A stretch of DNA of 64,000 nt from Prolixibacter sp. NT017 (GCF_009617875.1 NZ_BLAV01000001.1:2046001-2110000), one strand, 5' to 3'; numbered from the stretch's first letter, positions 45,977 through 54,523 are shown. The notes: generated by a model not told the origin, from the letters alone. Made by a program: numbers and translations.

Positions 45977-46234
45977 TCTGAAAGCTGTTTTTTTCTGAAA
46001 GCCACAATCATATTTTTAATGACGATGGGTGTGGTATACGTCAAAATTATTAGCCACTGAACGCTCAGAGAATATATCAAAAACATAAATGGCTTTGTGC
46101 ACTTTTGTGAAAACCTTGTGACTATTCACCTACTCCCCGTTTTTCACCTTTCCCGTCTCTAGCAATTTTAAACAGCAGACTTCACCAATTTCCTACCTTA
46201 ATCTACTGGTTACATTAAATCCGATTAATTACAC

Positions 46235-46242
46235 TACCTTAG
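46235..46242 (+). promoter_or_regulatory. Candidate -7 element for the DEAD-box gene
   Basis: TACCTTAG is a 7/8 match to TAnnTTTG, 24 bases before the ATG at 46266. No -33 TTG. Confidence 0.3.
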
Positions 46243-46265
46243 CCACCTTGATCTACAGAAAATAT

Positions 46266-47543
46266 ATGACATTTAAAGAATTAGAGATTATTGAACCTAT
46301 CCTGAAAGCGCTTGCTGCTGAGGGATATTCGAAACCCACCCCGATTCAGGAACAATCCATCCCCATTTTATTGAAAGGAAGAGACCTGCTCGGTTGTGCA
46401 CAGACCGGCACCGGCAAAACTGCCGCTTTCGCCATTCCCATCCTGCAGCATCTATATCAAAAAAGGAAACAACATAACGGACAGCGCAAAATTAAAGCGC
46501 TCATTGTTACTCCCACGCGGGAACTTGCCATTCAGATTGCAGAAAGCTTTTCGACATATGGCCGATATACCGGTATCCGGAATGCAGTCATTTTTGGCGG
46601 CGTAAAACAAGGCCCGCAGGTTCAAACGCTCAAAAGAGGCGTCGATATTTTGGTCGCCACGCCCGGTCGGTTGCTCGACCTGATGAACCAGGGATTTATT
46701 TCCTTAAAAGATATTGAATACTCGGTGCTGGATGAGGCCGACCAAATGCTGGACATGGGCTTCATCCACGATATTAAAAAGATTATTGCTCAATTGCCGG
46801 CGAAACGGCAGTCGCTGTTCTTCTCGGCCACCATGCCACCGGATATTGTCAAGTTGTCGAACAAACTGCTGGGCAATCCGCAGAAGGTCACTATTCGGCC
46901 CAAACAAACTACGGCCGAAAAGGTAGAACAGTCGGTATACTTCGTCAACAAACAGGGCAAACCCAAATTGCTGGTGCACCTGCTCAAAAATGAACCGGTT
47001 GACTCGGCCCTGATTTTTACCCGAACCAAACACGGAGCGGATAAGATTGTCAGGTTACTGGGGAAAGCAGGCATTGATGCAGGAGCCATTCACGGGAATA
47101 AATCACAGGGTCAGCGTCAACGGGCGCTGGGGAGTTTCAAAAGCGGCCAGATGGGCGTTTTGGTGGCGACCGACATTGCCGCCCGCGGCATCGATGTGGA
47201 AGAATTATCGCTGGTTATCAATTACGACCTGCCGAACATTCCCGAAACCTACGTTCACCGCATTGGCCGGACCGGACGGGCCAGCGCCAGTGGTATGGCC
47301 ATGTCGTTTTGCGATACCGAAGAGAAAGCGTACCTGCGCGACATTCAGAAACTGATTGCACAGCAAATTCCGGTGGTAGCAGAACATCCGTATTTGAGTG
47401 AGGAAGGCGAAGCGCCGGCCATACAACCGGCCAAATCGCAACGCTCGTTTCAGCGCCAGCGGCAAACCAACCGGAACAACAACGAAGGAAGAAACGACCG
47501 CCCCAAACGGAAACGGGTTTATTCGCAGAAAAGAAATTCGTAA
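46266..47543 (+). CDS. DEAD-box RNA helicase, RhlE-like
   Basis: 425 residues. Q-motif PTPIQEQSIP, Walker A AQTGTGKT, PTRELAIQ, LDEADQMLDMGF, SATMP, ATDIAARGIDV and HRIGRTGRA are all present. The C-terminal ~45 residues are basic and rich in R, N and Q (RQRQTNRNNNEGRNDRPKRK), an RNA-binding tail as in RhlE. The ATG at 46266 is preferred to an upstream TTG at 46248, which would coincide with the expected transcription start. RhlE helicases act in ribosome assembly and RNA decay, often in the cold. Confidence 0.93.
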   Translation: MTFKELEIIEPILKALAAEGYSKPTPIQEQSIPILLKGRDLLGCAQTGTGKTAAFAIPILQHLYQKRKQHNGQRKIKALIVTPTRELAIQIAESFSTYGRYTGIRNAVIFGGVKQGPQVQTLKRGVDILVATPGRLLDLMNQGFISLKDIEYSVLDEADQMLDMGFIHDIKKIIAQLPAKRQSLFFSATMPPDIVKLSNKLLGNPQKVTIRPKQTTAEKVEQSVYFVNKQGKPKLLVHLLKNEPVDSALIFTRTKHGADKIVRLLGKAGIDAGAIHGNKSQGQRQRALGSFKSGQMGVLVATDIAARGIDVEELSLVINYDLPNIPETYVHRIGRTGRASASGMAMSFCDTEEKAYLRDIQKLIAQQIPVVAEHPYLSEEGEAPAIQPAKSQRSFQRQRQTNRNNNEGRNDRPKRKRVYSQKRNS

Positions 47544-47563
47544 CAGAACGAAAAAAACAAGAT

Positions 47564-47609
47564 AAAAGCCTTTCCCCGCCTCTGGCAAACGGGAAGGGCT
47601 TTCTCTTTG
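47564..47609 (+). terminator. Rho-independent terminator after the DEAD-box gene
   Basis: AAAAGCCTTTCCC pairs with GGGAAGGGCTTT (47591-47602), one mismatch, followed by a T-rich tail. Confidence 0.8.
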
Positions 47610-47680
47610 TTATAGCTACGTCATATCAGGAAAATAGCTAACTTAGTTCTTTGATCAACAAACAACTAAATCAGCAAACC

Positions 47681-48274
47681 ATGAAATCAGAACAACATCA
47701 GGAAGAGCAGCCCATTGAAGTTTTTTCCGGATTATCACGACTTATTCAACATTTTGTATTCCGCCCCGGAGCGCTACTCATCCTTTGGGGTTGGGTGATG
47801 TTTTATAGTTATGCGATGAATTACCTCACCCAAAAGATTCTGATGGCTTCCCGAACACAATCGTTGTTGGGAAACCTGGGCATCGTATTGGGAGCGGTCG
47901 CTTTCATCATCACGATCTTTTACTTACTGCGTCAGGCTAAACCAGTAGCCAGGCAGGGAATTTACATCCGGTACGTTTGGGTTTCCCTGTTTGTCAGCCT
48001 GGTGCTCATTAACCTCATTCAGTATAACGTACTGCAACAGATCAATTTCGAACTGCAGCATCCCATCTTCATGGTCATTATTGCCTTTGCGATTGTGGTT
48101 AGCGGAAGCATTCTAAAGTATCCCTTACTTCTTGCAGGAGGCATCATCTTTGGCATTCTGGCATATGTCGCATCCATGATGTCGTTAACCGACCAACTGC
48201 TGGTGGAGGCCATTGGCTGGCTGGTGGCTTTTATCCTGCCGGGACATATCAGGTATCTCCGGCATAAGGACTAA
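47681..48274 (+). CDS. Polytopic membrane protein of unknown function
   Basis: 197 residues from ATG 47681. After a glutamate-rich cytoplasmic start (MKSEQHQEEQPIEVF) there are about six hydrophobic segments covering nearly the whole chain, ending with a basic tail (PGHIRYLRHKD). I do not recognise a family. An upstream TTG at 47651 also opens the frame, but gives no better start. It is followed by the patatin gene with its own promoter. Confidence 0.7.
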   Translation: MKSEQHQEEQPIEVFSGLSRLIQHFVFRPGALLILWGWVMFYSYAMNYLTQKILMASRTQSLLGNLGIVLGAVAFIITIFYLLRQAKPVARQGIYIRYVWVSLFVSLVLINLIQYNVLQQINFELQHPIFMVIIAFAIVVSGSILKYPLLLAGGIIFGILAYVASMMSLTDQLLVEAIGWLVAFILPGHIRYLRHKD

Positions 48275-48323
48275 ACTTTAGACTTTCTATTCATTTTCTA
48301 ATTATAATAACAAAAGAGGCAAG

Positions 48324-48354
48324 TTGGTTTAGTAGCATTAATTCAATAAATTTA
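48324..48354 (+). promoter_or_regulatory. Promoter for the patatin gene
   Basis: TTG at 48324-48326, a 20-base spacer and TAAATTTA at 48347-48354 (7/8 match). The ATG is 23 bases downstream. Confidence 0.5.
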
Positions 48355-48377
48355 CTCTCCAACCAATTAACCTTATC

Positions 48378-49454
48378 ATGAAAAAAGTGCGCATCCTATC
48401 GCTCGATGGCGGCGGTATCCGCGGCATGATTCCGGCTACGGTTCTGGAATACATCGAAAACCAATACATCGAAAAGAGCGGTAATCCGAATGCCCGCCTG
48501 GCCGACCTCTTCGATTTTATTATCGGGACCAGCACCGGGGGAATCCTCACCTGCTTTTACCTGACGCCCAATCCGGAAAAAGGAGAAGACCAGCCGAAGA
48601 CCAAATACAAGGCGTCACAGGCTCTGGAGTTTTATTCCGAAAAAGGCTATCGCATCTTCAATGCCTCCAAACACTATCCGTGGTTTGGTTTGCGTCAGTT
48701 GTACAACGCCAGCAAATATACCGCCCGGAACCTGGAGTCCATCTTTGCCGAAGAGTTTGGTGAGCTGAAGATGAGTGAACTAGTGAAGCCGTGTCTCGTG
48801 ACCACGTACGACCTGGCTGCCAAATCATCTTTCTTCTTCAGTAGCCGCGAACCGGAACACAAACAACGGGAGTTCTATGTGAAAGATGTGGCCCGTTCCA
48901 CCTCTGCCGCTCCTACGTACTTTCCCTCAGCCTTGATTAAAAATCTCGTCACCGGTAAGGAGATGGTGAACATCGACGGCGGTGTGTATGCCAACAACCC
49001 GACCATGTGCGGGTACGCCGAATGCCGGAATTCCGTCTTCCCGCAGGTGACTTATCCCTCAGCCGACCAGATGCTGATACTCTCCATCGGGACGGGCGGC
49101 GGACAGGTCGATTTCCCGGCATCGGAGAAAAGCGGCAACTGGGGACTGCTCAAGTGGGCCAAATCGATGCCCGACATCATGATGGACGGCAGCTTTGATA
49201 CAGTGGACTACCAGATGAAACGGTTGTTTGGCTCGCTGGCCGAAGAACATCAGTACAACTACAAACGCGTCGATGTTCCGCAGGATAAAAGAAACTATGC
49301 AAAAGATATGGCTGACGCATCGCCGGCCAATATCGAGGCACTGAAAGAGGCGGGCCAGGAAGCATTAAAGGCTGCTCAGAAAAACCATGAACAGTACAGC
49401 CTGGATAATTTCATCGACAGGCTGATGGCCAACGCGCCTGACGAAACAAACTGA
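48378..49454 (+). CDS. Patatin-like phospholipase
   Basis: 358 residues. The oxyanion loop is DGGGIRG (10-16), the nucleophile S52 is in GTSTG, and the catalytic aspartate D200 is in DGGVYANNP. These give a complete Ser-Asp dyad for a lipid acyl hydrolase. The family includes the CBASS effector CapV, but there is no cyclase, ubiquitin-like or peptidase gene beside it. It is followed after 28 bases by a CPBP-like membrane protease gene, which probably shares its transcript. Confidence 0.9.
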   Translation: MKKVRILSLDGGGIRGMIPATVLEYIENQYIEKSGNPNARLADLFDFIIGTSTGGILTCFYLTPNPEKGEDQPKTKYKASQALEFYSEKGYRIFNASKHYPWFGLRQLYNASKYTARNLESIFAEEFGELKMSELVKPCLVTTYDLAAKSSFFFSSREPEHKQREFYVKDVARSTSAAPTYFPSALIKNLVTGKEMVNIDGGVYANNPTMCGYAECRNSVFPQVTYPSADQMLILSIGTGGGQVDFPASEKSGNWGLLKWAKSMPDIMMDGSFDTVDYQMKRLFGSLAEEHQYNYKRVDVPQDKRNYAKDMADASPANIEALKEAGQEALKAAQKNHEQYSLDNFIDRLMANAPDETN

Positions 49455-49482
49455 CCAAACAGATAAAACCAATTCTGTCCTG

Positions 49483-50247
49483 ATGAAGTGGATAAAGAAT
49501 TCCATATTGACCATCCTGCTATTGAGCTCTTACCTGCTCTTTTCCTATTATTATTTCAACGGTTGGTGGTACTCCTCCATCGGGACGGCGCTTATCCTGT
49601 TTTTCAGTTACCTCCTTTGGGGTAAACAGTTTCGCCGGGTGACCGGTACCAAAATATCTCACACCACCTTCCACAAAACAGTTCTGCTGACGTTCATCGT
49701 GATTGTCGCCTCCATCCTACTCATTCAACACATCGGTAGCCGACATATGGCGGCCATTATGTTTGCCGACTGCCGAAACTATTTCCACGATATCTTCTAC
49801 ATTCTCAACGAAGAGGTCATCCTGGGCGCGATTCCATTCTATCTGCTTGTTCGCAAATGGAAAATCAATTCGCTATTAGCCACTGGCGGCCTGGCCCTTT
49901 TCTTTGCTGTCGCTCATTTCGCCTTCTACCGATGGATATTCCTGCAACGGGGAACGCTCGAACTAACAACACTAACCACCTTGTTCCTGGTAGCCTTCGT
50001 GCGGAACTGCCTAATCGTTCTCAACGGGCATATCGGGTACTCGTGGGCCTTGCATTTCGGATGGATGATGGTGATGTTCGGGAACCGGCTGTATTTTGTC
50101 GAAACGAACACCAGCATAACCGAGCCCGAACGCTTCAATATGTTTCTGGGCTCACCGGAAATGATTAGTATCAGCTTAATCCTCGCCGTGGTTAGTTTCG
50201 TCTACCTAACGGGAAGGGATAAACGAATAAAGAAGATGAATATCTGA
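49483..50247 (+). CDS. CPBP/Abi-like intramembrane metalloprotease, degenerate motif 1
   Basis: 254 residues with about seven hydrophobic helices. NEEVILG (E110-E111) stands in the position of the CPBP EExxxR motif but has glycine in place of arginine; FAVAHF (F141-H145) is the FxxxH motif, and LHFGWM carries the third histidine. The glutamates and histidines expected to bind zinc are kept. CPBP proteins include Rce1-type proteases and phage/bacteriocin defence proteins. It sits directly after the patatin gene. Confidence 0.65.
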   Translation: MKWIKNSILTILLLSSYLLFSYYYFNGWWYSSIGTALILFFSYLLWGKQFRRVTGTKISHTTFHKTVLLTFIVIVASILLIQHIGSRHMAAIMFADCRNYFHDIFYILNEEVILGAIPFYLLVRKWKINSLLATGGLALFFAVAHFAFYRWIFLQRGTLELTTLTTLFLVAFVRNCLIVLNGHIGYSWALHFGWMMVMFGNRLYFVETNTSITEPERFNMFLGSPEMISISLILAVVSFVYLTGRDKRIKKMNI

Positions 50248-50328
50248 ATAGGCAACCATAGCAGTACGCTTGAAGCAGCTGATTTTGTTAAATTTATAAA
50301 TCAACAATTAACCACAAACCCAATAACC

Positions 50329-50724
50329 ATGACCAAAACCTACAAATACAAGGAAATTACCCGAGACATTATCGGCGCTGCCATGGAAGTACACAAGACA
50401 TTGGGAAACGGTTTTCAGGAAGTCATCTATCAACGGGCGCTGGAAATCGAAATGCATAACATGGGATTGAACTTTCACCGGGAATTTGAAATGCCTATCT
50501 ATTATAAGAAGGAACACATCGGGACCCGCCGTGTCGATTTCCTGGTGGAAGAACAAATTTCAGTCGAATTAAAAGCTATCACTCAATTGGAAGACGTTCA
50601 TCTGGCGCAAGCTAAAAACTACCTGGAAGCTTATCGTATCGAGGTAGGATTACTCATTAATTTTGGCAGCAAAAGTTTGCAGTTTAAAAGATTGCTTAAT
50701 TCGAAATACAACGAAACTGTCTGA
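50329..50724 (+). CDS. GxxExxY family PD-(D/E)xK nuclease-fold protein
   Basis: 131 residues. The name-giving motif is G28-F-Q-E31-V-I-Y34, and the nuclease-like core has D70 in RRVDFLV and E80-L-K82 in SVELKA (PF13366). The biological role of the family is unknown; copies are scattered across bacteria. The last two codons and the stop lie within the left arm of an inverted repeat that bounds the next 563 bases. The gene and the repeats may belong to one element. Confidence 0.88.
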   Translation: MTKTYKYKEITRDIIGAAMEVHKTLGNGFQEVIYQRALEIEMHNMGLNFHREFEMPIYYKKEHIGTRRVDFLVEEQISVELKAITQLEDVHLAQAKNYLEAYRIEVGLLINFGSKSLQFKRLLNSKYNETV

Positions 50725-51278
50725 ACCCGGATTACACAGATGAAATTGTCTGAACCCGGATTAACCAGATTAATGGATTACACAGATGAAAAGACACTGC
50801 ACATAAGCTGCACCAGCTCCAATGATTTTGCAGCACCTCCGAACAAAGCGCCCGTAGAGACGCAATGCTTTGCGGCTCTCTGTCTGAACCTCGATGACAC
50901 AGATTAATGGATTATGCTGATGAAATCGTCTGAACCCGGATTAACCAGATTGAAGGATTACACAGATTAAAAGACACTGCACATAAGCTGCAGCAGCTCC
51001 AATGATTTTGCAGCAGCTTCGAACAAGGCGTTCGTAGAGACGCAATGCTTTGCGGCTCATTTATCTGAACCTGGATTACGCAGATTATTGGATTGCACAG
51101 ATGAAGAAGCACACATAAGCGACACACCCCCCATTAATTTGCAGCACCTCCGAACAAAGTGCCCGTAGAGACGCAATGCTTTGCGCCTCTCTTGTTTGAA
51201 TCATAATGACGCAAATGAAAAACCACCGCCCCCAATCTGCGCAATCTGGTTAATCAGCGTAATCCCGGTTCAGACAGT
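50716..51278. repeat. 563-bp segment with 19-bp terminal inverted repeats
   Basis: ACTGTCTGAACCCGGATTA at 50716-50734 and its inverted copy at 51260-51278 agree at 18 of 19 positions. Further copies of the GTCTGAACC(C)GGATTA(A/C)C(C)AGATT family lie inside at 50747, 50929 and 51063. No target-site duplication is seen (CGAA on the left, TACT on the right). The segment is non-coding. It looks like a MITE-like or repeat-mosaic element. Confidence 0.65.
50827..51191. repeat. Three copies of a ~54-bp repeat containing an AGAGACGCAA palindrome
   Basis: Copies at 50827-50880, 51007-51060 and 51138-51191 read TTTGCAGCA..TCGAACAA then CGTAGAGACGCAATGC TTTGCG. The second half is an imperfect palindrome (AGAGACGCAA against TTTGCGGCTCT). 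A fourth copy lies at 52069-52110, past two small genes. The copies differ at several positions, so they are not recent duplicates. Confidence 0.75.
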
Positions 51279-51331
51279 TACTCCATTCTGAAAAACATGA
51301 AATGTCCGCGACAGGGATTGATTCATTTTGT

Positions 51332-51339
51332 TAAATTTG
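51332..51339 (+). promoter_or_regulatory. -7 element for the 79-residue gene
   Basis: TAAATTTG fits TAnnTTTG, 37 bases before the ATG at 51377. No TTG at -33. A near-identical stretch (ATTTTGTTAAATTTA) precedes the GxxExxY gene at 50282. Confidence 0.4.
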
Positions 51340-51376
51340 AAAAGAAGCATCAACAGACATACATACATCATAGCCT

Positions 51377-51616
51377 ATGCAAGTCACAATAGATAATGTC
51401 AATTACAAAGCCATTATTGCAAGCGATCTTCAACGAGATGGGATTGGAATTGAGCTGCACAATGCCGACAAAAATCAATTCATCGCTGAGATATTTCGAA
51501 ATGATAAATTGAGAAAAATTCAGTTTAACTCAACCGATTGCCAATTACCCCTTGAAGTCCTAAAACAGTTGATTGAAGAATTTGAAACGTGCATTGGTCG
51601 TGAATATCAGGACTAG
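51377..51616 (+). CDS. Small cytoplasmic protein of unknown function
   Basis: 79 residues with no signal or membrane segment. A pattern of two or three strands (VTIDNVNYKAIIASDL, GIGIELHN, FIAEIFRND, LRKIQFNS) is followed by an amphipathic helix (LEVLKQLIEEFETCIG), an alpha/beta layout. I do not recognise it. The coding sequence is visibly more AT-rich than the neighbouring genes. It is 30 bases upstream of another orphan gene. It may be an immunity or antitoxin-like protein, but there is no direct proof. Confidence 0.6.
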   Translation: MQVTIDNVNYKAIIASDLQRDGIGIELHNADKNQFIAEIFRNDKLRKIQFNSTDCQLPLEVLKQLIEEFETCIGREYQD

Positions 51617-51646
51617 AAATCAGCTTAGAAACCTCATCATTGCCAA

Positions 51647-52063
51647 ATGAATAAATTAAGCCAACAGGAATATTCAGATATTATTAAAACCGGATTGCTA
51701 ACTCGATTCCCGGAATTCAAAAGGTTCGTTAGGTATGTCGATGATGTACTCATTATCGAGATACCAAGTCCAATGAAGACGCAGTTGTTCTGGATTTCAA
51801 CGCAGGATATGGAAATAACAATCGGTTTTGATAATGCAAATGGTGATTGCAGTTGGCATACCCATATGAGTCTGTACGGAGCTTATGAAATAGATGATGA
51901 ATTAAGAACCTTGATTCACTTGTTGACAGACATTTTCGAGGGAAATGAGCTTTTAGTTCTCGAAGACAACGAAGTTATCTACCTGACGAAAAACCCGGAA
52001 GATGAATTAAAGAACAATGAGGATAACAAAATCCTTGATTTCAAGAAGTGGAATGAAATCTAA
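51647..52063 (+). CDS. Orphan small protein, immunity-protein-like
   Basis: 138 residues, acidic, no signal. The middle contains FDNANGDCSWHTHMSLYGAY followed by a helix (LRTLIHLLTDIFEG) and ELLVLEDNEVIYL, a layout that recalls single-domain immunity proteins of Bacteroidota polymorphic toxins, though I cannot name the family. It is AT-rich like the gene before it, and is followed 5 bases after its stop by a repeat copy that also occurs three times upstream of the pair. No toxin gene is adjacent. Confidence 0.6.
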   Translation: MNKLSQQEYSDIIKTGLLTRFPEFKRFVRYVDDVLIIEIPSPMKTQLFWISTQDMEITIGFDNANGDCSWHTHMSLYGAYEIDDELRTLIHLLTDIFEGNELLVLEDNEVIYLTKNPEDELKNNEDNKILDFKKWNEI

Positions 52064-52068
52064 AATGA

Positions 52069-52110
52069 TTTGCAGCACCTCAGAACAAAGCGCCCGTAGA
52101 GACGCAATGC
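52069..52110. repeat. Fourth copy of the AGAGACGCAA repeat; otherwise featureless gap to 52405
   Basis: TTTGCAGCACCTCAGAACAAAGCGCCCGTAGAG-type sequence (first 42 bases of the unit) directly follows the orphan gene. Beyond it, ATCTGCGTAATCACATTAATC (52118 on) resembles the end of the inverted-repeat segment at 51230-51260. The rest of 52140-52405 shows nothing I can name. Confidence 0.6.
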
Positions 52111-52405
52111 AACCCATCTGCGTAATCACATTAATCAGTGTCATCATGGAATTTTCCCTAAAACAGGTTTCCATCAGCATCCGGCCGAAAAAACTGTGGA
52201 AGAATGTATTGCCAAACTGTAACAAAACATCGGCTCCGGCTGTCTAATGGGGTAACAGGCAAGTAATGAAGGGCCAGCGGGCCTACTGCATTTTTCAACT
52301 TTTACCTGTTAAATAATAAAACAAATTGAGTATTTTAGTTCCGGTGGAAGTCGCGCTTTTGGCGGCGACCAACCAACTAAAAGGGTTTACCTTAACGATA
52401 CAGAT

Positions 52406-54142
52406 ATGACGATGACGCTTTTTAACCTCACATGGTTGAAGCATTTTCTCGCGATATTCTTCCTGACCTTCATCCACGAGGATGCTGCCATACTGGCGGC
52501 GGGGTTCTCGCGTGTCGAACATCACGTACCGCTCGTGTTGGTCTATACTGCCGTTTTCACAGGAATTGTCGCCGGCGATGTATTCATTTATCTCCTCGGA
52601 CGGTTTGCCCAAAAGAACGCCTGGCTGCGTCGCAAAATCATTGGCCCCAAGGTCGAACGCCTCCACAACTGGATTGAATCGAACCTGACAAAGGTACTCA
52701 TCATGTGCCGCCTTACACCGGGCCTCCTCTTCCCTACTTTCGTGGCCTGTGGTTGGTTTAAAATTCCACTGGGACGGTTCACCCTTCTGTCGGCCATCAC
52801 CGGTGGCGTGTATACCTCCATCGCCCTCACGCTGGTGATTGTCTTCGGCGATTTGGTGCTGGTGCACCTGAACTACTGGGCGTGGATACTCGTCGCCATC
52901 ATCGTTATTGTATTCGCCTCCACCAGCCTGCTGAAACCGAAGTTCGCCAAGGTTACCGAACGGGCCCTCGACGACGACGAAGCTCCCTCATTTTTGAAAA
53001 TGCTGAAAACATATAAGCCCGGACGGAAAAACAGGCATACCGGGATGCCGTCACCCGACGGACTGAAAAGGTTCGTCTCGCTGGCTGAACGCCTCCCCAA
53101 CGGATTATTTTATTTACCGGTCGGATTACGCTGGTTATTCCTCTCGGCGCGCTATCGCTCACTGACCCTGCCCACGGTATCGAACCCCATGATTGAAACC
53201 GGTGGTTTCTGGGGCGAGTCGAAGAGCGATATCATGGAACAGGTTGGCGACGAACACCAGCAATGGGTGGCCGAGTTTGTGACCTTCGAACGAAACGGCA
53301 AGGGCGTGGATGCCGATTTGCAGGACGCGCTTTCGCTGATGAAGAAAAAAGGCCTGGAGTTCCCGGTCGTGGTGAAGCCCGACGTGGGCTGGCAGGGATA
53401 CGGCGTGCGCCTCGTGGAAGAGGATGCACACCTGCTTCATTACCTGAATGAATACCCTACCGGGGAAAAACTGCTACTGCAGCGTCCGGTGCAACACGAC
53501 GGCGAAGCGGGTATCTTCTACGTCCGGTACCCCGGCGAGGAACACGGTAAGGTGATTTCGGTGACGCTGCGCTATTTCCCGTATGTGTATGGCGACGGAA
53601 CATCGACCCTGCGCGACCTCATCCGCAACAACCCGCGGATGAAAACCCATGCCGATTATTACCTGGGCGGAAAAACCGAGCACATGAGCCTCGAGAAGCA
53701 GTACCTCGACATGGTACCGGCCGACGGTGAACTGATTCGGTTATCGTTTATCGGGAGTATCCGCGTAGGCGGCCTCTACCGCGATGCCAGTCATTTGATT
53801 ACGCCGGAGCTGAGCGCCCGCATCGATGCCATCGCGCAAAGCATGCCGGAGTTCTACTTTGGCCGCTTCGATGTGCGCTTCGAATCGACCGAGCTGCTGC
53901 AAAAAGGCGAAGGATTTTCCATCATCGAAATCAACGGTGCCGGCTCGGAAGCCATCAGCGGCTGGGACCCCGAGGTTTCCATCTTCAAACTGTACAAAGC
54001 GTTGTTCAAATCACAGAGCCTGCTCTTCAAAGTAGGTCACCTGAACCGTTCGCGCGGGTACAAACCCATGACGGTAAAGGATTTCCTGAAAGCTGCCGCC
54101 AAACAGAACAAACTGATTGATCAGTATCCGCCGGCAAGCTAG
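52406..54142 (+). CDS. DedA/VTT membrane domain fused to an ATP-grasp ligase domain
   Basis: 578 residues. Residues about 10-185 are a DedA-family domain: EDAAILAAGF with the early acidic pair, GDVFIYLLGRFA and the RLTPGLLFPT/GWFKIPLGRF block corresponding to the RFxPG membrane motif; four to five hydrophobic segments follow. A basic linker leads to an ATP-grasp domain at about 265-560: VVVKPDVGWQGYGVRLV (nucleotide lysine near 321), LLLQRPVQHDG, YGDGTSTLRDLIRNNPR, and the metal-binding EINGAGSEA near 507. DedA proteins flip lipids such as undecaprenyl phosphate; ATP-grasp enzymes join a carboxylate to an amine. The combined role is unknown. ATG 52406 or 52412 may start it. Confidence 0.88.
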   Translation: MTMTLFNLTWLKHFLAIFFLTFIHEDAAILAAGFSRVEHHVPLVLVYTAVFTGIVAGDVFIYLLGRFAQKNAWLRRKIIGPKVERLHNWIESNLTKVLIMCRLTPGLLFPTFVACGWFKIPLGRFTLLSAITGGVYTSIALTLVIVFGDLVLVHLNYWAWILVAIIVIVFASTSLLKPKFAKVTERALDDDEAPSFLKMLKTYKPGRKNRHTGMPSPDGLKRFVSLAERLPNGLFYLPVGLRWLFLSARYRSLTLPTVSNPMIETGGFWGESKSDIMEQVGDEHQQWVAEFVTFERNGKGVDADLQDALSLMKKKGLEFPVVVKPDVGWQGYGVRLVEEDAHLLHYLNEYPTGEKLLLQRPVQHDGEAGIFYVRYPGEEHGKVISVTLRYFPYVYGDGTSTLRDLIRNNPRMKTHADYYLGGKTEHMSLEKQYLDMVPADGELIRLSFIGSIRVGGLYRDASHLITPELSARIDAIAQSMPEFYFGRFDVRFESTELLQKGEGFSIIEINGAGSEAISGWDPEVSIFKLYKALFKSQSLLFKVGHLNRSRGYKPMTVKDFLKAAAKQNKLIDQYPPAS

Positions 54143-54169
54143 GAAGACATCAAACAATATTCGATAACT

Positions 54170-54198
54170 GCAGAGACAAGGCAATGCCTTGTCTCTGC
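54170..54198. repeat. 29-bp perfect palindrome, possible terminator
   Basis: GCAGAGACAAGGCA and its exact complement around a single central A, followed by TATTTTG on the plus strand. It lies 27 bases after the DedA-ATP-grasp stop. The outer (G)(T/C)AGAGAC...GTCTCT(A/G)C frame matches the palindromes further upstream. The rest of 54199-54500 holds G/C-rich repeat debris (CCCCTAAAGGGGATTTGGGG at 54437 on) but no gene. Confidence 0.7.
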
Positions 54199-54503
54199 TA
54201 TTTTGTATCACTATGAATAGGTTGGTGTAAGGTTGGGACAGGTGCTGGTCAATGATTTGTCGGTGCTTCATTGCCCCACCCAACCTCCCCAAACGGGGAG
54301 GCTTAGGTCCCCATTCCATTAAAGGCTTCGATGATTATCGTGGATAGATGTGATTAGCGTTATAAATGACAGCAGCTTTCAACGTCGTGTCGCAATAGCG
54401 CCAGGATATATCGTGGTATTCACCCCTCTGTCCCCTAAAGGGGATTTGGGGCCGCTGCAAATGACGAACTGAACGCTACAAAGGCAACCTAATAACGATG
54501 TAG

Positions 54504-54523
54504 GGCCACGATATATCGTGGCC
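54504..54523. repeat. 20-bp perfect palindrome GGCCACGATATATCGTGGCC
   Basis: Self-complementary over all 20 bases and preceded by GTAG. A related form with ACAT in the centre lies at about 54630-54650 and again at 55384-55403. Confidence 0.75.

Noticed and set aside
48378..49454. CBASS defence system with a CapV-type patatin
   Set aside because: No CD-NTase cyclase, cap2/cap3 or HORMA/TRIP13 gene lies on either side.
50248..50328. Left-hand partner of the inverted repeat upstream of the GxxExxY gene
   Set aside because: Searched for ACTGTCTGAACC here to see if the gene itself is enclosed; no copy is present, so the gene is only at one border of the repeat-bounded segment.
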